A DNA stretch of 44,159 bases from assembly GCA_037178675.1 (NCBI GenBank), contig JAYMGJ010000351.1, positions 1 through 44,159 of the forward strand, written 5' to 3'. The translations under genes and the position numbers were made by a program. Below, in pieces: positions 43,585 through 44,159 of this stretch (within the stretch, counting starts at the first letter, position 1; each line of letters starts with the position of its first letter). Under the pieces are notes generated by a model that ran no database searches, was not told the DNA's origin, and saw only the letters and a list, made by a program, of their open reading frames with translations. The DNA is from Scleroderma bovista (Eukaryota; Basidiomycota; Agaricomycetes; Boletales; Sclerodermataceae).

Positions 43585-44159
43585 TTACATGGACGCGAGT
43601 GGTCCGGGTTTGTCCAGGTACCGGACATGATAGTCTTCTAACAGTTCCGTTGCGTTGCCTAGTTCAGTGGCGAGAAGTGTTTCTTCGTCAGTCCCCTCAT
43701 AACCGGACCATCGTACCAAGTAAAGCAACTTGCACGTTCTGCGTCGACGGTCAACCTTGGAGTCGAGGATCTCAGAGATCTTGAACTCTGGTTCACCATC
43801 AACTTCCACCGGTGGCGGAGGAGGTTGTATCCGGTCCGGTATGGTGTTGGGTATGGCTGGTTCGAGTTGGGAGACATGGAAGACGGGATGAACAGCGCGC
43901 ATGGAATCTGGAAGGCGTAGCGTAAAAGAGAGAGAGCTACTTGTGCTATGATAGTGTAGGGCCCAAGATTCTTTTCTGATAGCTTTTTGGATGGTCGAGT
44001 AGACCGGAAGTACTTGGCTTTAACATATACTTGATCCCCTACTTTGAAGTCCGGTGCCGGAGTGCGTTTGGCGTCAGCCGGACCTTGGTAGCGAAGTTGC
44101 GCATTGGCCATTTCTTCTCGAAGGTATTGGTGCAGCGACTCGAGGTTGACTGCGTAGTC
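43585..44159 (-). pseudogene. pol C-terminus of element D (broken, runs off window)
   Basis: Integrase C-terminal region (RSTRPSKKLSEKNLGPYTIIAQV) then chromodomain (EFKISEIL...LVRWSGYEG). Relative to element A, one C is missing near 43937 (agagagagCtactt against agagagagCctactt), which shifts the frame before the chromodomain. Six bases are missing near 43676 in the chromodomain, deleting Ser-Trp before LLATELG. The remainder of pol lies right of the window. Confidence 0.88.

Larger units (their letters stand above)
41572..44159 (-). mobile_element. Ty3/gypsy chromovirus D (5' part off window)
   Basis: Minus-strand element nested in element C. Its 3' LTR is at 41572-42204, the polypurine tract at 42205-42219, the antisense gene at 42365-43421, and pol (C-terminal part) from 43585 to beyond the window. 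The polypurine tract right next to the LTR fixes the orientation. The left target base set would be ATCCC (41567-41571); its partner is outside the window. Confidence 0.92.

Overview
The window reads as a transposon-rich stretch of a basidiomycete genome, most likely a mushroom-forming agaricomycete. Intron-rich genes have 49-60 bp introns. There is a FunK1-type kinase relic, several genes that resemble agaricomycete-restricted families, and chromodomain Ty3/gypsy retroelements. All family names come from motif recognition by eye; no search was run.

Layout. 1-6602: Ty3 chromovirus A on the minus strand (5' LTR 5991-6602, gag, pro-pol), its 3' LTR lying off the left edge. 7133-8376: a 1.2-kb palindromic insertion flanked by 13-bp direct repeats. 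9052-19111: the gene island. It holds a six-exon beta-trefoil lectin-like gene, a rhodanese-domain protein, a 7TM membrane protein, GPI ethanolamine phosphate transferase 3 (GPI13/PIG-O), a FunK1 kinase relic and a gene of an unnamed basidiomycete family. 20670-22238: a decayed coiled-coil gene. 22500-27530: LTR-like sequence and a second, different Ty3 pol relic (B), split by a 629-bp solo LTR of the chromovirus family. 28596-31442: the splicing factor U2AF large subunit and a gene of unknown function. 31497-32855: repeat debris, a MITE, then a tight mosaic of three unrelated gene fragments (FIS1, p24/emp24, RPF1). 34713-41571: chromovirus C on the plus strand. 41572-44159: chromovirus D on the minus strand, nested in C and running off the right edge.

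The most striking pattern is in the chromoviruses. All three copies whose pol 3' end is visible (A, C, D) carry an extra gene, antisense to gag-pol, between pol and the 3' LTR. The only copy complete in the window (D, 42365-43421) has its own TATA box, one 49-bp intron, a long charged coiled coil, a full C-x2-C-x6-C-x11-C-x2-C-x6-C zinc-cluster signature, a lysine-rich stretch and a second coiled coil with an acidic tail. The layout is that of a fungal Zn2Cys6 DNA-binding protein carried by a retrotransposon, and the LTRs are full of CGG-containing motifs, the half-site such proteins usually bind. The same elements show a 10-nt LTR-to-leader complementarity exactly 33 nt downstream of a TATA box in all four LTRs (Tf1-like self-priming) and a conserved A-AAA-AAA slippery heptamer at the gag/pol junction. 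All gag-pol copies are broken, often at arginine codons by TGA, as expected from CpG deamination of silenced DNA.
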